Origin: Ephydatia muelleri
Lineage: Eukaryota; Porifera; Demospongiae; Spongillida; Spongillidae
Direction of reading: 5' to 3'
Length of the DNA: 64,000 nt
Assembly: GCA_013339895.1 (NCBI GenBank)
Contig: JABACO010000008.1
Coordinates: 3,551,490-3,615,489, forward strand
Shown here: piece by piece, positions 11,454 through 23,560 of the stretch
Numbering within the stretch: position 1 is the stretch's first letter
How the letters are laid out: every line of letters starts with the position of its first letter
The notes under the pieces: generated by a model
The model's input: only the letters and a program-made list of their open reading frames with translations
Databases searched by the model: none
Told to the model about the DNA's origin: nothing
Translations under genes and position numbers: made by a program

Positions 11454-14401
11454 GTATGCTGTGTGTGTGTGTACGCTGTGTGTCTGTGTCTGTGTGTGGT
11501 TGCATGTGTGGTTGTGTGTGTGGTTGTGTGAATGAGTGTGGGTCTCTTGAGGATTGTTCTTTTCTTGCTGTCTGTTTTTTCAATGAACTTATTATGTGGT
11601 TGGTTTCTGCAGTGTGTCCAAGGCCTCCAGATAGAGAATGGATCCAGATCCAATCCCAGCAATCCCGATTGAACCGTGAGTGGTATACGAGACACTTGAA
11701 TATATAATGCGAACATGCTTTCCACGACTGTCCTTTGGTGCGTATGAACTGATGTGGTGCACTGTATGAGTTGTGTAGAGTAGTGTAGAGGCTGCAGTAG
11801 TGTAGAGTAGTGTAGAGGCTGCAGTAGTGTAGAGTAGTGTAGAGGCTGCAGTAGTGTAGAGGCTGCAGTAGTGTTGTGTTGTTATGTAGTGGATGTTTGC
11901 AACACTGTGCAGCCTTGCACTGATAAGGAGGTGTATAGGGAAGGGGTGGCAAGTTGTCCTTTGGGAGAATGATTCTAATGTAACATGCAACAACAGCTAT
12001 TATGTTATTCGTTTGCACTCATTATTTACTGGCAAAATGCAGTGCAGTACATAGGAACCATGCTTGATGCTTGCGGCTTTCAGTTGCTCAATATTGATGG
12101 CTAAAATGCAGTGTAGCAACGGATGCCTGTTGGCCTTCATGTACTGCTGGAGTGTCTAAATGAATTCACTAGTTTGGTTAGCTTGGCTAGGTGCAGTATC
12201 ATTTGCCAACCAGTTGCATAGGCCAAGGACGTGAGTGTACATGTAGTTTAGCACTTGTGATGTCTATGAAGGTTGTTTTGTGATGGGTGGGACAGGTGGG
12301 TGTGATGGATGGGACAGGTGGGTGTGATGGATGGGACAGGTGGGTGTGATGGATGGGAGGGACAGGTGGGTGTGATGGATGGGAGGGACCTTATTACTGT
12401 GTGTGGTGTGTTTTGTTCCTACGTCTATCTGACATGAGTATTTGTCTCTCTCTCTCCCAGTGACCTTTACTGTAATGTCCTACAATGTTCTCTGTGACAA
12501 GTATGCAACCAGGCAGCAGTATGGCTACTGTCCCACATGGGCCCTTGTCTGGGATTATCGCAAACAAGCCATCTTGAAAGAAATCCTTGACAGCACTGCT
12601 GATATTGTTGCCTTGCAGGTCAGCATCTGCTTAAGGTTGATTTGAGCACTAGTCAAGCTCACAATGATGGTCTGGGCTAGTAGCCCAGACCATCGTTAAG
12701 TGTCACAAGTGCATAGTTTTGTTTTGTTTCTTCGTTGTATTGCTATTTATGCTTATGATCACTTTCAGGAAGTTGAGACAGATCAGTACCACTCCTTCTT
12801 CAGACCTGAATTACAGAGGCAGGGATATGATGGCATTTTCAGTGCCAAGTCTCGTGCAAAGACCATGGGAGAGCACGACAGGAGATTTGTTGATGGCTGT
12901 GCCATCTTCTACGACAAAAGAAGGTTAGTTAATGACTGGCAGTTTGTTGAGGAGGTACTCACAGAACCTTTATAAAACCTTGCTGTGTTTTCCAACTTGC
13001 ATGAATATCCCTAGATGGAAAAAGCATTAAAACAATCGGTGCACCCCTGGTACATGTAAATCCCCAGTGTAAGGTGATGATACTCAGTGCAGTCAACTTT
13101 CTGAATGGCTCACTACTTGCACATAAATATGTATACATTCTGAAGGTTCAGACGTACAGTGTATTGTACACAAAAGCCTTTTGAGTTAGAATTTCCTTTG
13201 TTGCATTGAAACCAACTTGTCTCCATCCTGTTGTGACAGTAGTAGCTAAGACATATTCGTTGCCCGAATCTTGTCTTCGAAACCTTACATTGAACACACC
13301 AATCTTGCCGTTGATGGTTGCATTTAAAGCACCTAAACAAGTATTACATAAACATTTAGTAGCGGTATAATATTAAATATTGGAGATTGAGAGACAGGAG
13401 TGTGAGGGTGTGGTCATCTGCTGCTGTGCCACACATATCAACAGTGCATGGCTCTATTCCGAGTCAGTGGTGGAAGTATTCATCTAAGGCTCAAGGTCTG
13501 GTTATATGATGGGACATTTGTTCTGTCAAGTACTGTTGATGATCATGCTGTGTAATGTGATAGCTGTATTCAAGTTGTCTTGTAAGCAACATGCCTCATG
13601 TACTAGTTGTGTACACATTACACAGTTGGAAATGTCACAATCATTTTGTAACTGCTTTACTTCAGATTTACTCTGTTAGAAGATCATTTAGTGGAGTTCA
13701 ATCAGATTGCTGTCACTCATGCCAGTGGTTCCGAGGCCATGCTGAACAGAGTCATGATACGTGACAACATCGGCATAGCAGTGCTGTTGGAGCTCAAGGA
13801 CACCGGTCACCATATCTTGGTTGCCAACGCCCACATACACTGGGACCCAGAGTTCAAGGATGTAAAACTGATACAGACAATCATGCTCATGAATGAACTG
13901 GAATCAATTGTTTTTAAAGCCCAGAACGAAAAGGGCATTGGCTATAAGACCCCCATTCCAGGGATGCCGGGAGTCCCTATCGTTTTATGCGGTGATCTCA
14001 ATTCTCTACCTAAATCTGGGGTGGTGGAGTACCTACTGCAGGGCCGTGTTACGACAGATCACCCTGACTTCCAGGAATTTGCGTACGACGCGTTCCTACA
14101 TCGACTTAGAGACAGTGTGCGTCCAGGACAGAGATCTCCAGCCGGCAAGCTTGAGCTGGTGCACCAGTTCAACCTGAAGGAGGCCTACGCAGACCACCCA
14201 CTTCAGTACACCAACTATACCTATGATTTTAAGGGTGTAATAGACTATATATTTTACAGTTTGGATTTTTTGACACCCATTGGATTGCTAGGACCTGTCA
14301 GCACGGACTGGTTGAAGCAGTATAAAATCATTGGATGCCCTAACCCACATTTCTCCTCTGATCACTTTCCACTTCTCTGTGAATACGACTTCATAGCATA
14401 A
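10894..14401 (+). CDS. CNOT6: CCR4-NOT complex deadenylase (CCR4/CNOT6 type)
   Basis: Poly(A)-specific 3'-5' exoribonuclease of the CCR4-NOT complex, acting in cytoplasmic mRNA decay. Five exons join in phase: 10894-11383, 11613-11675, 12461-12618, 12769-12923 and 13666-14401, giving 533 residues against about 555 in vertebrates. Residues about 30-155 are leucine-rich repeats (LTALYLNDNNLQRIPSDIA, RLDLSGNKLRSLPAELG, LRVLPYELGKL) that bind the NOT scaffold. From about 175 the endonuclease-exonuclease-phosphatase domain follows: VMSYNVLCDKYATRQQYGYC, the catalytic Glu as residue 238 (first codon of exon 4, ALQ|EVETDQY), VDGCAIFY, GSEAMLNRVM, VANAHIHWDP, CGDLNSLPKSGVVEYL and SSDHFPLLCEY. All catalytic residues are present. 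The start ATG precedes a family-like RRTYTIM segment. An AATAAA overlaps the stop. Confidence 0.97.
11395..11530. repeat. (GT)n microsatellite in CNOT6 intron 1
   Basis: Nearly pure GT repeat with a few interruptions, beginning 11 bases after the 5' splice site of intron 1. Confidence 0.95.
11770..11875. repeat. Short tandem repeat in CNOT6 intron 2
   Basis: Repeated units built of GTAGTGTAGAG and GGCTGCA, arranged as a roughly 29-bp higher-order unit in about three to four copies. Confidence 0.85.
12286..12388. repeat. Tandem repeat (about 22-26 bp) in CNOT6 intron 2
   Basis: Four to five copies of GGGACAGGTGGGTGTGATGG plus AT, the later copies enlarged by GGGA. Confidence 0.9.
12662..12697. 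repeat. Tight palindrome in CNOT6 intron 3
   Basis: GATGGTCTGGGCTA at 12666-12679 is followed after one base by its exact reverse complement at 12681-12694, so there is almost no loop. Pairing resumes for two bases beyond one mismatch on the outside. Confidence 0.9.
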
Positions 14402-14405
14402 TAAA
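14400..14405 (+). terminator. AATAAA polyadenylation signal of CNOT6
   Basis: AATAAA starts inside the stop codon, implying a very short 3' UTR unless a later signal is used. Confidence 0.5.
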
Positions 14406-14879
14406 AAGGCTTATTTAGTTTGCATTTCTCTTTTCTAGTTGTGTAATGCATTGTTGTGTACATGCACATGTATACTGTTTTTGATGGAAAACCATGTTGC
14501 AACACAGCACAAGCAATTCATTGTGACTTAAAATGACAGTTGTTTTAACACATAACACCAGTTACAAACAAATGTAAGTCCTCTAGCCCTGGTGCGACAG
14601 TGAAACAGAAACTGTCACAATGATGGCAATAACTGAACAAATGATGATGAAAGGAAGCCATGTCCTCAGGAATCCTTTGACCCTGTGAAGGAGAATTTAA
14701 AGCCTTTTATTTGAACATTTCATTGCAATAACTTTTTGCATCTTTACTACAAGACACACTAAATACTAATACAAAAGGGATAGAAGGTTGTGTGACACTC
14801 AAGGGGAGAGTGAGACTTTTACAAGTCCAATCTTTGATTTTGAGTGAGTGATTCTTAATGCATTTGTACGCAGTAAGGT
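14406..14879. other. Spacer 3' of CNOT6
   Basis: No gene or repeat recognised apart from the possible 3' UTR. Confidence 0.35.
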
Positions 14880-15247
14880 TTAACTCTTTCACGGGCAACA
14901 GCGCAATATTGCACCGCAGCTGCTATAATGAAGCCACTTTTTATCTAACCATTAACGCTTTTGGAGTCCATAACATATTGTTATTTGCTTGTCAAATTCG
15001 CAGAAGTTGTTTACGAGGATCGTTTTCCTGAAACAGCAATTGCCAATGCACTAATTTAATTTATACTAAGTTAAACTTCATGATCACAGTTTCAGTTAAC
15101 TGAAGCTGAAGAACTTAAAATTAGCATCATTTCGAGGCAATTATTGCGGTGACTTTCCTCTGAACAATATGTTGTTGACTCCAAAAACTGGTTAGATTCT
15201 TTATAGCCTGCGGAGCAATAATGTGTTGCCGCCCACGAAAGAGTTAA
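14880..15247. mobile_element. MITE, piggyBac-like, copy 2
   Basis: A 368-bp element starting TTAACTCTTTC and ending GAAAGAGTTAA, with a strong inverted repeat at the ends (GCAATATTGCACCGCAGCTG side versus the GCCTGCGGAGCAATAATGTG side). It belongs to the same family as 2791-3164: the same TTAA ends, end motifs and a shared interior. It is non-coding. Confidence 0.75.
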
Positions 15248-15792
15248 CTTGACTGCGCCTTCTGTAACAGTGAAACTGACACAATATTGCAATCTAGAAA
15301 AATGATGCCAGGCTTTAGATTAAACCAAACACTAATTACTTCAGACAACGTCTTATAACATTTACCTTAGTTAAGTTTCAACTGTGGGATAATGTTTAAA
15401 ATTATTTATTTGCCTAGGAGTACATGAAGCCAACTAAGGTCAAATGGTTGAATTACACTTACCCCACAAACTTGCCATTCCAAACCATCAGAAAACAAAG
15501 TTTGAACATGTTCCAGGAATTGGAGCTGTCGTACTTCATAAGGTTTAATGCCATAGCAACATGGGAGTGGCAATTATCACAGAACAAATTGTGCTGCGTG
15601 AAAGTTGAGATTGTTGTCATGGAGCAGCTAACACGTCAACAAAGATTACCATTCTCTTATTGTACTCTTGAGAGGCTTCCAATACTGCTGTGTCCCACGA
15701 AGCACCACTTACTTTCAGTGGGTTCAGTGTCCAGTACCTGACAACCAGATGTGCTCATACATAATTCAACACCACCCCAAAAATAAATAGAA

Positions 15793-16071
15793 ATGCTGCA
15801 CTTACATGGTTGGTGTCCCAAATGCCATATTGTCTTCCTTCAGAGAAGAGGAAGCAAGAAATGCAAGTGTGATCAATGTACGAAAGGAATAGGCTATGTA
15901 AGTACATTTAGAAAATTCTTTACGGAGTTCACACAAGAAAAATACAATCGAGAGGACCCTCATTTGGCTCATGCTGAACGACTCTTCCCCTTAGTCAATA
16001 CAGTTGAATGTTCCAAAACGTATTGCACTAGAAAATGTATTACAAAGTTTATACAGAGATGGGTTCATTGA
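15793..16071 (+). other. Unrecognised open frame with a cysteine cluster
   Basis: An open frame of 92 codons begins with ATG and reads GWCPKCHIVFLQRRGSKKC then KCDQC, so it has CxxC and CxCxxC pairs that could bind zinc. The preceding 15424-15738 frame is open too but carries no motif. I do not recognise either and cannot tell whether they are exons or decayed transposon. Confidence 0.25.
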
Positions 16072-17238
16072 TGTACGTAGAAAAGAAAACAAACAAATAA
16101 AACACAAACTACGCAGTAACTCACTGAGACAAAATAGGGTCCAGCAAAGTCACGGATAATACCAGCACTGGTAGCAATTCCCATGTGTCCGATGAACGGG
16201 ATGAGCCAACTACAGTGTACACATACATACATACACATGTACGCTGATGTGATCTGGTACGAAGGCCATACATCGCAATAATAATAATAATAATAAAAAC
16301 CTCGCGGTTCACTGACTTCTGGGCCGTGGCCATTGTTATACAAACCGACATCCTACGCCACCCCACTAGAGCGCAAATCCATGATCTCAGGTCTACGTTA
16401 CATAAATTGAGCTGAAGGCACACGAGGCCTATCGACTTATCAGACAAGGCCCACAGTGTATACCCAGTAACGTAACAACACAGCGGTTCCGAATGATTTC
16501 GGACAAGCAAACACCCTTACCCAAGCGTAACCACATAGTCAGCTTACGATATTAGAGGCAGCGGTGTCCATACAATGCAGTACGGATATCTGTTTCTAGA
16601 AGGGTCAATTGGTTTCTCCTCCATTTTATTCCTGGAATACATTTTTGGCCACGCCTATTATTGTCGCGTGCCGTACGTACAATAAGCTTATCTATGGCGG
16701 GTCAAGTAAGTTCTACATACAAGATTGTTTATAACAGAAGATAGTGCTTATTCGGAACAGCCTGTACTGTTTTAGAAAATTGACGTATTTCATCCCGGAC
16801 CCTTGTATGTCATTGCTATTAGAAATCCATTATTCAGTGTGCAGTAGCAATGCTATAGTGTTCTGCTGAATAACTTCATATTGGTATTCAACGTTCCTAA
16901 AGGATGCTGATGTCTCCTTAAAGTAGCACTGCATTCGATCAACATTATATTATCGCCAGCAGTGCAGAATATAGTGGTAGAAATGTCCAAGCCAGAGTGG
17001 ACGGACATATTGCTCATTCATCACTGGCTGGCTGTGCATCAGATAAAGAGAGCTTGCACGTGACAGAACACACTGCCATCACACAGTTTAAACGTTGCCA
17101 GCAAGATACAGCAATTCATCTAACTGAAGAGGAAACATACTCACTTGCATTTAGCAATGCAACTTACATTGCACTGTGACATGACACTTTCTACATGTAC
17201 ATAAGTCTCCAGAATCGACCAGAACAGGACCCTGAAAT
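16072..17238. other. Intergenic region without recognised gene
   Basis: Only short, motif-free frames on both strands. A small ATA/TAA trinucleotide run lies at 16277-16295. Confidence 0.4.
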
Positions 17239-17308
17239 ACAATTGCCCAGTGCTGCACCATTAGTAAGTTCAATGGAACTTACTAATGGTGCAGCACTGG
17301 GCAATTGT
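17239..17308. repeat. Perfect palindrome (33-bp arms, 4-base loop)
   Basis: The arm at 17239-17271 (ACAATTGCCCAGTGCTGCAC plus CATTAGTAAGTTC) is followed by AATG and its exact reverse complement at 17276-17308. It is the longest perfect short palindrome in the window. Confidence 0.95.
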
Positions 17309-17321
17309 GTCTGAGGTGCTA

Positions 17322-17385
17322 ACACACACATTCACACATTCACAGACACACACACACAGACACAGACACAGACACATACACACAC
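17322..17385. repeat. (CA)n / (CAGACA)n microsatellite
   Basis: CA-rich simple repeat with CAGACA interruptions directly after the palindrome. Confidence 0.85.
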
Positions 17386-17844
17386 TAATTCTATATAGTA
17401 TGCATGTATTATCTGAACCCTTTCTTGCTCTCCTGGTTATAGAATGGTCTTGCAGCTCTTAGCACATGCGGAGATTCCATGTACCACACGTTGTACTAAT
17501 GGGACAAAATGCAAATAAATAGTCTTTTAATTAGAGCGCAACCACACCTACATAAATAAATATAATAATTAATAGTACATGCTGATGGAAATGATAAACT
17601 TGGAAAATGTAAGAATACTTTCTTTTTCCCCAGCGCTCAGATATGGACTCAATAAGAATAGTGTCTATCCTTTGAAGTCATGTCCAACAAATGACTGATG
17701 GAAGTGACAGACTAAATGCACAGGTGTTAAATGCCCTCACTTGCTGTGCTGTTATCTTTAGAATTATCTCTCTCAAGATGTGCTTGCATGAACCAAGCTG
17801 CAACACTTCCACTAGTATGTTCCTATCAGAAACATGTTTGACTT

Positions 17845-17998
17845 CATCATTGTGACTTAAGTCACAATGATGCAGTACGTTGCGCCATCGCATGAGGTCA
17901 CGTACAGAGAAAGCCTTGTATTGTAAACGTTATGCATTTCCAAGCAGTTGATTTGAATCTGTTGTGACTTAAGTCACAATTTTGTGACTACGTCACAA
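17845..17998. repeat. Cluster of three TTGTGAC/GTCACAA palindromes
   Basis: 17845-17872 is a perfect 28-bp palindrome centred on GTGACTTAAGTCAC. 17962-17979 is a second perfect 18-bp palindrome with the same core. 17982-17998 repeats the half sites TTGTGAC and GTCACAA around TAC. Three copies of one dyad core within 154 bases could be a dimeric transcription factor site; no target gene is apparent. Confidence 0.8.
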
Positions 17999-18359
17999 TT
18001 AGTAAATCTAAGCCTGTTTGATGATGTTTATGTGAACTTACTGATAGAGGTCAGCAGCTATGAACACCATAAGGGTATAATCCTCCCACATTTCCTCATC
18101 TCCACGCACTTGCTTTGATTTCAGTGATCGGCTCCATAGTTTTTGTTCTCAGCATACACTCAGTAGGAGGGTTTTCTGTTTGAGTAGTTTGATAAATGAA
18201 ATAGTTTGACAATTAAAGCTACGATTTCGGGTCTTCACAAATGAAAAGGATGGTTTAAAATGAATTTCTTATAGGAAGTATTAATGAATTATGGCTATGC
18301 AGTATGGAAATTAGGCAAATATGAACCATGTTATTAAAATGTGATTACCTTTAATAGGC

Positions 18360-18695
18360 AGATACTACTTTTATCTGCTGAGTGACAAGTCGAATCTTGG
18401 CATCCGCAAACAATAGCAATTCAGGTAGCTACCAATGGGAGTGCATTATAAGATTCAATCCCGGATGAAAAGGATTTGCATCTTATTAGGAACCTATGAG
18501 GTGTGAAAACCCATTCAATTCCCATACTTTGATATATAGTAGATTTATTCGCTGAGTGAAAAGTCGAATCTTGGCATAGGCAAATCATAGCAGTTCAGGT
18601 AGCAACTAATGGGGAGTGCATTGTAAGATTCATTCCTGGATGAAAAGATTCGCCTCTTATCAGGAAACTATGAGGTATGAAACCCATTCTAGATG
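18360..18695. repeat. Diverged direct repeat, about 175 bp, two copies
   Basis: The segments from about 18370 and about 18545 share CTGAGTG-AAGTCGAATCTTGG, AGCAGTTCAGGTAGC-like and GAGTGCATT-TAAGATTC blocks in the same order. The second copy differs by substitutions and small indels. Non-coding. Confidence 0.8.
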
Positions 18696-18699
18696 TAAA

Positions 18700-20280
18700 G
18701 ATAAAATCAAATACTTAATGTGATATAACAATTATGCAATTTATAATTAATTGGTAAATATAATAAATTTTATTAGTAAATTTTCAAAACAAGAAATCAA
18801 ACTTGACAACACTAAAAGCCACAACACTTTTAATAACTCACTATCAAAAGACAAGTGGTGGTTTAACGTTATTTCATGGTGGACTTACTAGAAATGTTTA
18901 TTAAACTACTTATCTGATGAAATTTTACCTAAATAAAATTAAAATAAATGATGCAAAAATTAAATAATTTACATGATAACTTGAAATTAATCCTGTTCCA
19001 CTGCATATTCATATCTTGTGCTTTTCATGCATAATAATTAGCTCTAACCTTAATCTTTAATAAGATTGGTACTAAGAAGGCTTTTAACATGTTGATTTAT
19101 GAGGGTGTTGATATAATTACTTAACCGGTTACAGCATTTGAAATTGAATAGTATTTTCCTAATACATATAAAATAAATTGAGCAGTTACTCATTTAAACC
19201 TGCGTTATTTGTGAACACCTGTACAATACACAGTATTCATCATAGAAAGATGAAAATGCTTTGTAGCTGCAGTAGGAGCCTACTGAAGCCCTTGGTAATC
19301 ACAAATTATGCACATTACTGGAGCTGCTCTAAGACTGTTTCTTGGTAAAATGCATCAAACACAATACCCGTCAGTCTCCAACGTTGTAAGTAGTTGTGCA
19401 GGTGGACCATTTAGATGAAGAAGAGACACGCTGTCAGAACTGCAAACAAAATAAATGTTCTCAAGACTGGTATTAAGGTAAAAAAAAGACTAAGGAGCTC
19501 ATCTGCTCTCGCCTTGAGAGGATGTGATGCAAGAAGAGCAGCAAGTTACTTGACAAATGTATAATCTGTCACAAAACCCTAACATATACATACTGTACCT
19601 GCTTGTCCATCATTGCAAGCCTGAACCTCATGACACTTGTACAATGCGCGTGGTCAAACTGAACAAAATCAGGTAGTGGCGCACTCATACATGTTTCCAT
19701 ATGAAATAGACTGTCTGAAGACACGTGTGTCACAGTATGTCCGGTACCACGTGCTGAAACTTGTTAGCCAGCGCATCTTTTGAGGACACCTGTTTAAAAT
19801 ATAAAAGAAAAAGTTTTATCTGCTAACCCATGGTAGAATTTCTCAATGACATCTATAACTGTTTTGAGCTCATAGTGTTTGTAACTATCTCAAAAAAGTA
19901 AGGTTCAAACCTAATTATGAGTGAAAAGAAATGGGAATCAGTTGATGAAACGTAATCTATACACTTCAATACTAGAACACCATTGCTTATGTGTATGTGT
20001 CAAGGCCTCCAGTTGGATACCATATCAAGTATCATACATATACAAGGGGAAAAAATCATGCAAGTCAGTATTACAGCTTAAACTTTTATTGGGGAACAAT
20101 ACTTGAACAGGTTCTTTCATGTCTGGGTGATTGGAATTTCTTCACATTAGCAAGACTTGGAACTGCGAAGCCTATCTGTTTTAGAATAAATCATACAAAA
20201 GACAGATTCATTTCACCTTTTTATTAGAAATGAAATATAAATGATTAAAATAAACTCTCACTGAAGGCTCACTCACCAGT
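18700..20280. other. AT-rich intergenic region
   Basis: Strongly AT-rich, with short frames only. I see no gene, RNA gene or recognisable transposon. Confidence 0.4.
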
Positions 20281-20399
20281 CAGCTTGCATTATGGTTTTA
20301 CTCAAGAAGGATGAACGCAAGGAACCAGTGAATGTAAGTTGTGGTGATGAGGTGGAGGACCAGAGCAGAGTGACATCTTGAATTGCTACCCATCATATT

Positions 20400-23300
20400 T
20401 ACGGACAAAGCACAGCATTACCTTTACAAGAAGAAGAAGCAGGATCTGGTGCAAACCCAGATGAGGGAGGTGAAGAGGACTCTACAGAAGGCAAATAAGG
20501 AGCTAGAGGATGCGAAGGCAACCCTTGCCCACCAGTAAGAATCGGTTGCAGGCGGTGTGGATGGTGAATTGTGTACAACTGAGAGAGTTTGATGGCATTG
20601 TTCAGTCTAAGGATGAAGAAATAGTGCTCCCAAAGATGCAGTTAATGGAAATGAGAGGTGCTGAATGGCACAACAGCAGCGGCCACAGCAACACAGGACA
20701 TTCATCATCACCATCTACTGTGAAACTGAACTCTCAAAACAAGCGTTCAGGCAAAGCCCCCCAATTGATCATTTCTCAGGAGTGTCAGAAAAGGTTCTGT
20801 TTGATGACTAGTTGCCATCACTGGAGAGAACATCGGTGTGGAATAAATGGAGTTAGCTGGCCATCTCAGAGGTGAAGTCCTTTAAGAGTGAAATGTGCTT
20901 ACTGAAAAGGAGAAGAGCACCTCGCATGAGCTGTCTATGAGTCTGTCTGGACTGTGGTGGGAAGGTTATATAACTGTTCAGGACTTCAGTCATTTGGCTA
21001 AGGGAGAGAAAGTGTCAGTAGCTGAGTTGATCCAGAGGCTGGAGCATATCTTCCATGTACTTGATCCAAGCATTGTCACCTATGCAACAAAGAAGGCCAC
21101 ATTGCTCGGGATTGCATGCACTACAGAAAGCAAGTGACCAGCTCATCAGCCACATCACAAACCCTGGGAAGACATGAAGATGGTGTGAGTCAAGGGCACT
21201 GGAAGTTGTCACACTGCATAAAAGTGAATATCTTAGGTGTCCTGTATGTGCCATCACTGATGACATGACCAGAAAGGGCTACTGGAGAGAACAGATAAAG
21301 ATTGCGCAGAACTGCAGGTAACCATGACACCAGACGTACACAACAGAATATCTATGAAGAAAAAGTCAAAGGATGATGGAAGGAGTCAGGAGCAGGGAGA
21401 ATGAGACAACAACGACCGTCCAGGGTGTTTACGATGTAGCAAGGATCACCAACCAGAGACCTGCCGATTTAGGGACCAACAGTGGAGATCTTGTTAAAAC
21501 ATTGGCCATGTTGATAAGTTGCAGATCACGGAGTGGAGTAAAAGAAGATAATGGACTGGCAGAGCAGTATAAGTCTAGATGCAAGCGGATAAATGAAATA
21601 AACAGAGAGGAGGACATACATGTATCTATTCTGGGGCACTGTGAACAACAAGAGCAGCACAAAAGACCAGTGGAAAGGGGGAAAAGCCTGATAGTTGAAG
21701 TGATGGTGGAATCCATGCCTATAGAGCTAGACACGGGAACAGCATGCAGTCTCATTAGTGCCCTTTGCCCTCTATCATTCATACCCCTACAGCACATGAA
21801 AACATCTCTCAGGACTTATATCGGGTAGAAGTTGTACCTCAAAGGGGAGAATGAATACTGGTAAAATGAGGAAGGCTGGATGACCATTATTGACCACCCT
21901 TATTAGGGGAAACTGGCTAGCACACATTTGGCACGAGATAAAAAGCTTGTCTATGGGAACACCAGAAGAGAAGCTGGGAACGTTGATGCCCAATCACTCA
22001 AGGTGATGTTGGAGGCAGCCACAGGGGTAAAGGCTAGGCTTAAAATGAAAGAGCCACACATGTGTTGATGAAGGTAAGTCCCATTCCTAACAGCATGAAA
22101 AAGAAGATAGAAGATGAACTGAGCAGATTGCAAGCACTGGGAGCAATAAACCCGATTGGAAGTGGAAATAGCCTCAAGAGATGCATTGACAAATAAACAT
22201 CTTTCAATATAACAGACCCTTTGGAATAACAGCAGCTCTCGCAATATGGCAAAGAACATTCGAATTGGTATTACAGGGAGTTCAGTGCTTAATGAACGAT
22301 ATTATTATTGCAGGAAAGGAGGAAGAAGACCGTTTTTGTGTATTGGAATGGAATGGATGGACCAGCACAATCTCACAATCAACCAGAAGAAATGCAAGTT
22401 TTTTTCAGAAGGAACTGGAGTTTTGTGGGTATTGAATTGACAGCCAATGACTACATTTTCTGGGCATTATTAATCACCATAGCTTTTTGTCAAACCTAGC
22501 TGCAGGGGCGGATCCAGGAATTTAGGAAGGGGGGGGGCACAGGAAGGGGGTGGGTGCTGGAGGGGGATGTGCCCCCTCCCGCGCGAAGCGCGGAAGCTTT
22601 GAGCAATATAGCAATACTGACAACACATTCATAATGAAAAATTAGCACTTATCACTTAATACAAAAGCATGAAAGTACATGTACTACTAATACTAGTATG
22701 TAGCTAGTTTATGCATTTTTGTCATACAGTGAGGCGGAGAGCCTTCGTGGTCGCTTTTGAATGGTCGCGAAGCGTTAATACTTCTTTCATACGCTACATC
22801 AGCAGTTACACGGTACGATTACGTAACATGAATATATAATTAGATGAACGGAAGGGGGGGGGGGGGGGGGGGCACGTGCTCCCGGTGCCCCCCCCCCCTA
22901 GATCCGCCCCTGTAGCTGTCTTCTGTTTTGGTACCATTACATGAACTCCTTAAAGTAGAGGTGCAATGGAAATGGACAAGAAAATGTGAAGAGGCCTTTT
23001 AAGAGATGAAGAAGCTGGTGGCTTCAGACACCGTGCTTATTCATTTTGATTCTGAAATAGCGATGTCCATTGCTTGTGATGCCACTGCATAAGCTTAGGA
23101 GCAGCATTGTCACAGACAACAAAGGCAGAAGAGGAGTAACCAGTCTTTTGCATTTATGACATTAACACAGAAAGATGAAGGGTATTCTCAAATCGATTAG
23201 AAGTGTTGACAAGGAACTGGAGTTTTGTGGGTATTGCACTAATTTGGGGAATTCGCAAAATACTTGTATGGACACAAGTTTACGTTTCTTACAGACCATC

Positions 23301-23560
23301 CAGCTCTCAACATGATTGTAGATACACAGAAGTCTTCATTACAACCTGGGCATGACTGATTTACTAGTTCATCCAGCCTACGTCGGAAAGAAAATGACAG
23401 GGAAGGTCCAGCTGCAGGATGAAAAAAATCAAACTTTCAATTGCTGGCTTTGATATGGAGAAATATGATGACCAGAAGCAAATGAAACAGACATGTGTGG
23501 TGTTGTTATCCCGCACAGGTCAAACGCAGTCATTGTGATTACTCAGGTGTGTTAAGACTA
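20400..23560 (+). mobile_element. Decayed Ty3/gypsy LTR retrotransposon (gag-pol)
   Basis: Fragments on the + strand occur in the order expected for gag-pro-pol. They are a Lys/Gln-rich helix and a GKAP-type capsid start (20430-21060), a CCHC zinc knuckle CLRCSKDHQPETC (21425-21463), and an aspartic protease with ELDTGTACSLIS (DTG at 21731-21739). Reverse transcriptase pieces follow with KKKIEDELSRLQALGAI (22096-22146) and a YNRLPFGI-like block (22208-22235), then RNase H (WKWTRKCEEAF, DTVLIHFDSE, ACDATA; 22975-23100). Many frameshifts and stops separate them, so the element is dead. It is split by the MITE at 22503-22912. No long terminal repeats or integrase were recognised around it. Confidence 0.85.
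22503..22912. mobile_element. hAT-like MITE inserted in the gypsy remnant
   Basis: A 410-bp element with ends CAGGGGCGGATC...GATCCGCCCCTG, so the terminal inverted repeat is 12 perfect bases extending to about 16. It is flanked by a 6-bp direct repeat TAGCTG (22497-22502 and 22913-22918). Inside are G-runs at both ends and a GCGCGAAGCGCG palindrome. It interrupts the reverse transcriptase/RNase H part of the gypsy element, so it arrived later. The end sequence matches that of the hAT element at 42353-44080. Confidence 0.85.

Noticed and set aside
17239..17308. miRNA precursor
   Set aside because: Perfect 33-bp arms and a 4-base loop are unlike animal miRNA hairpins, which have bulges and larger loops.
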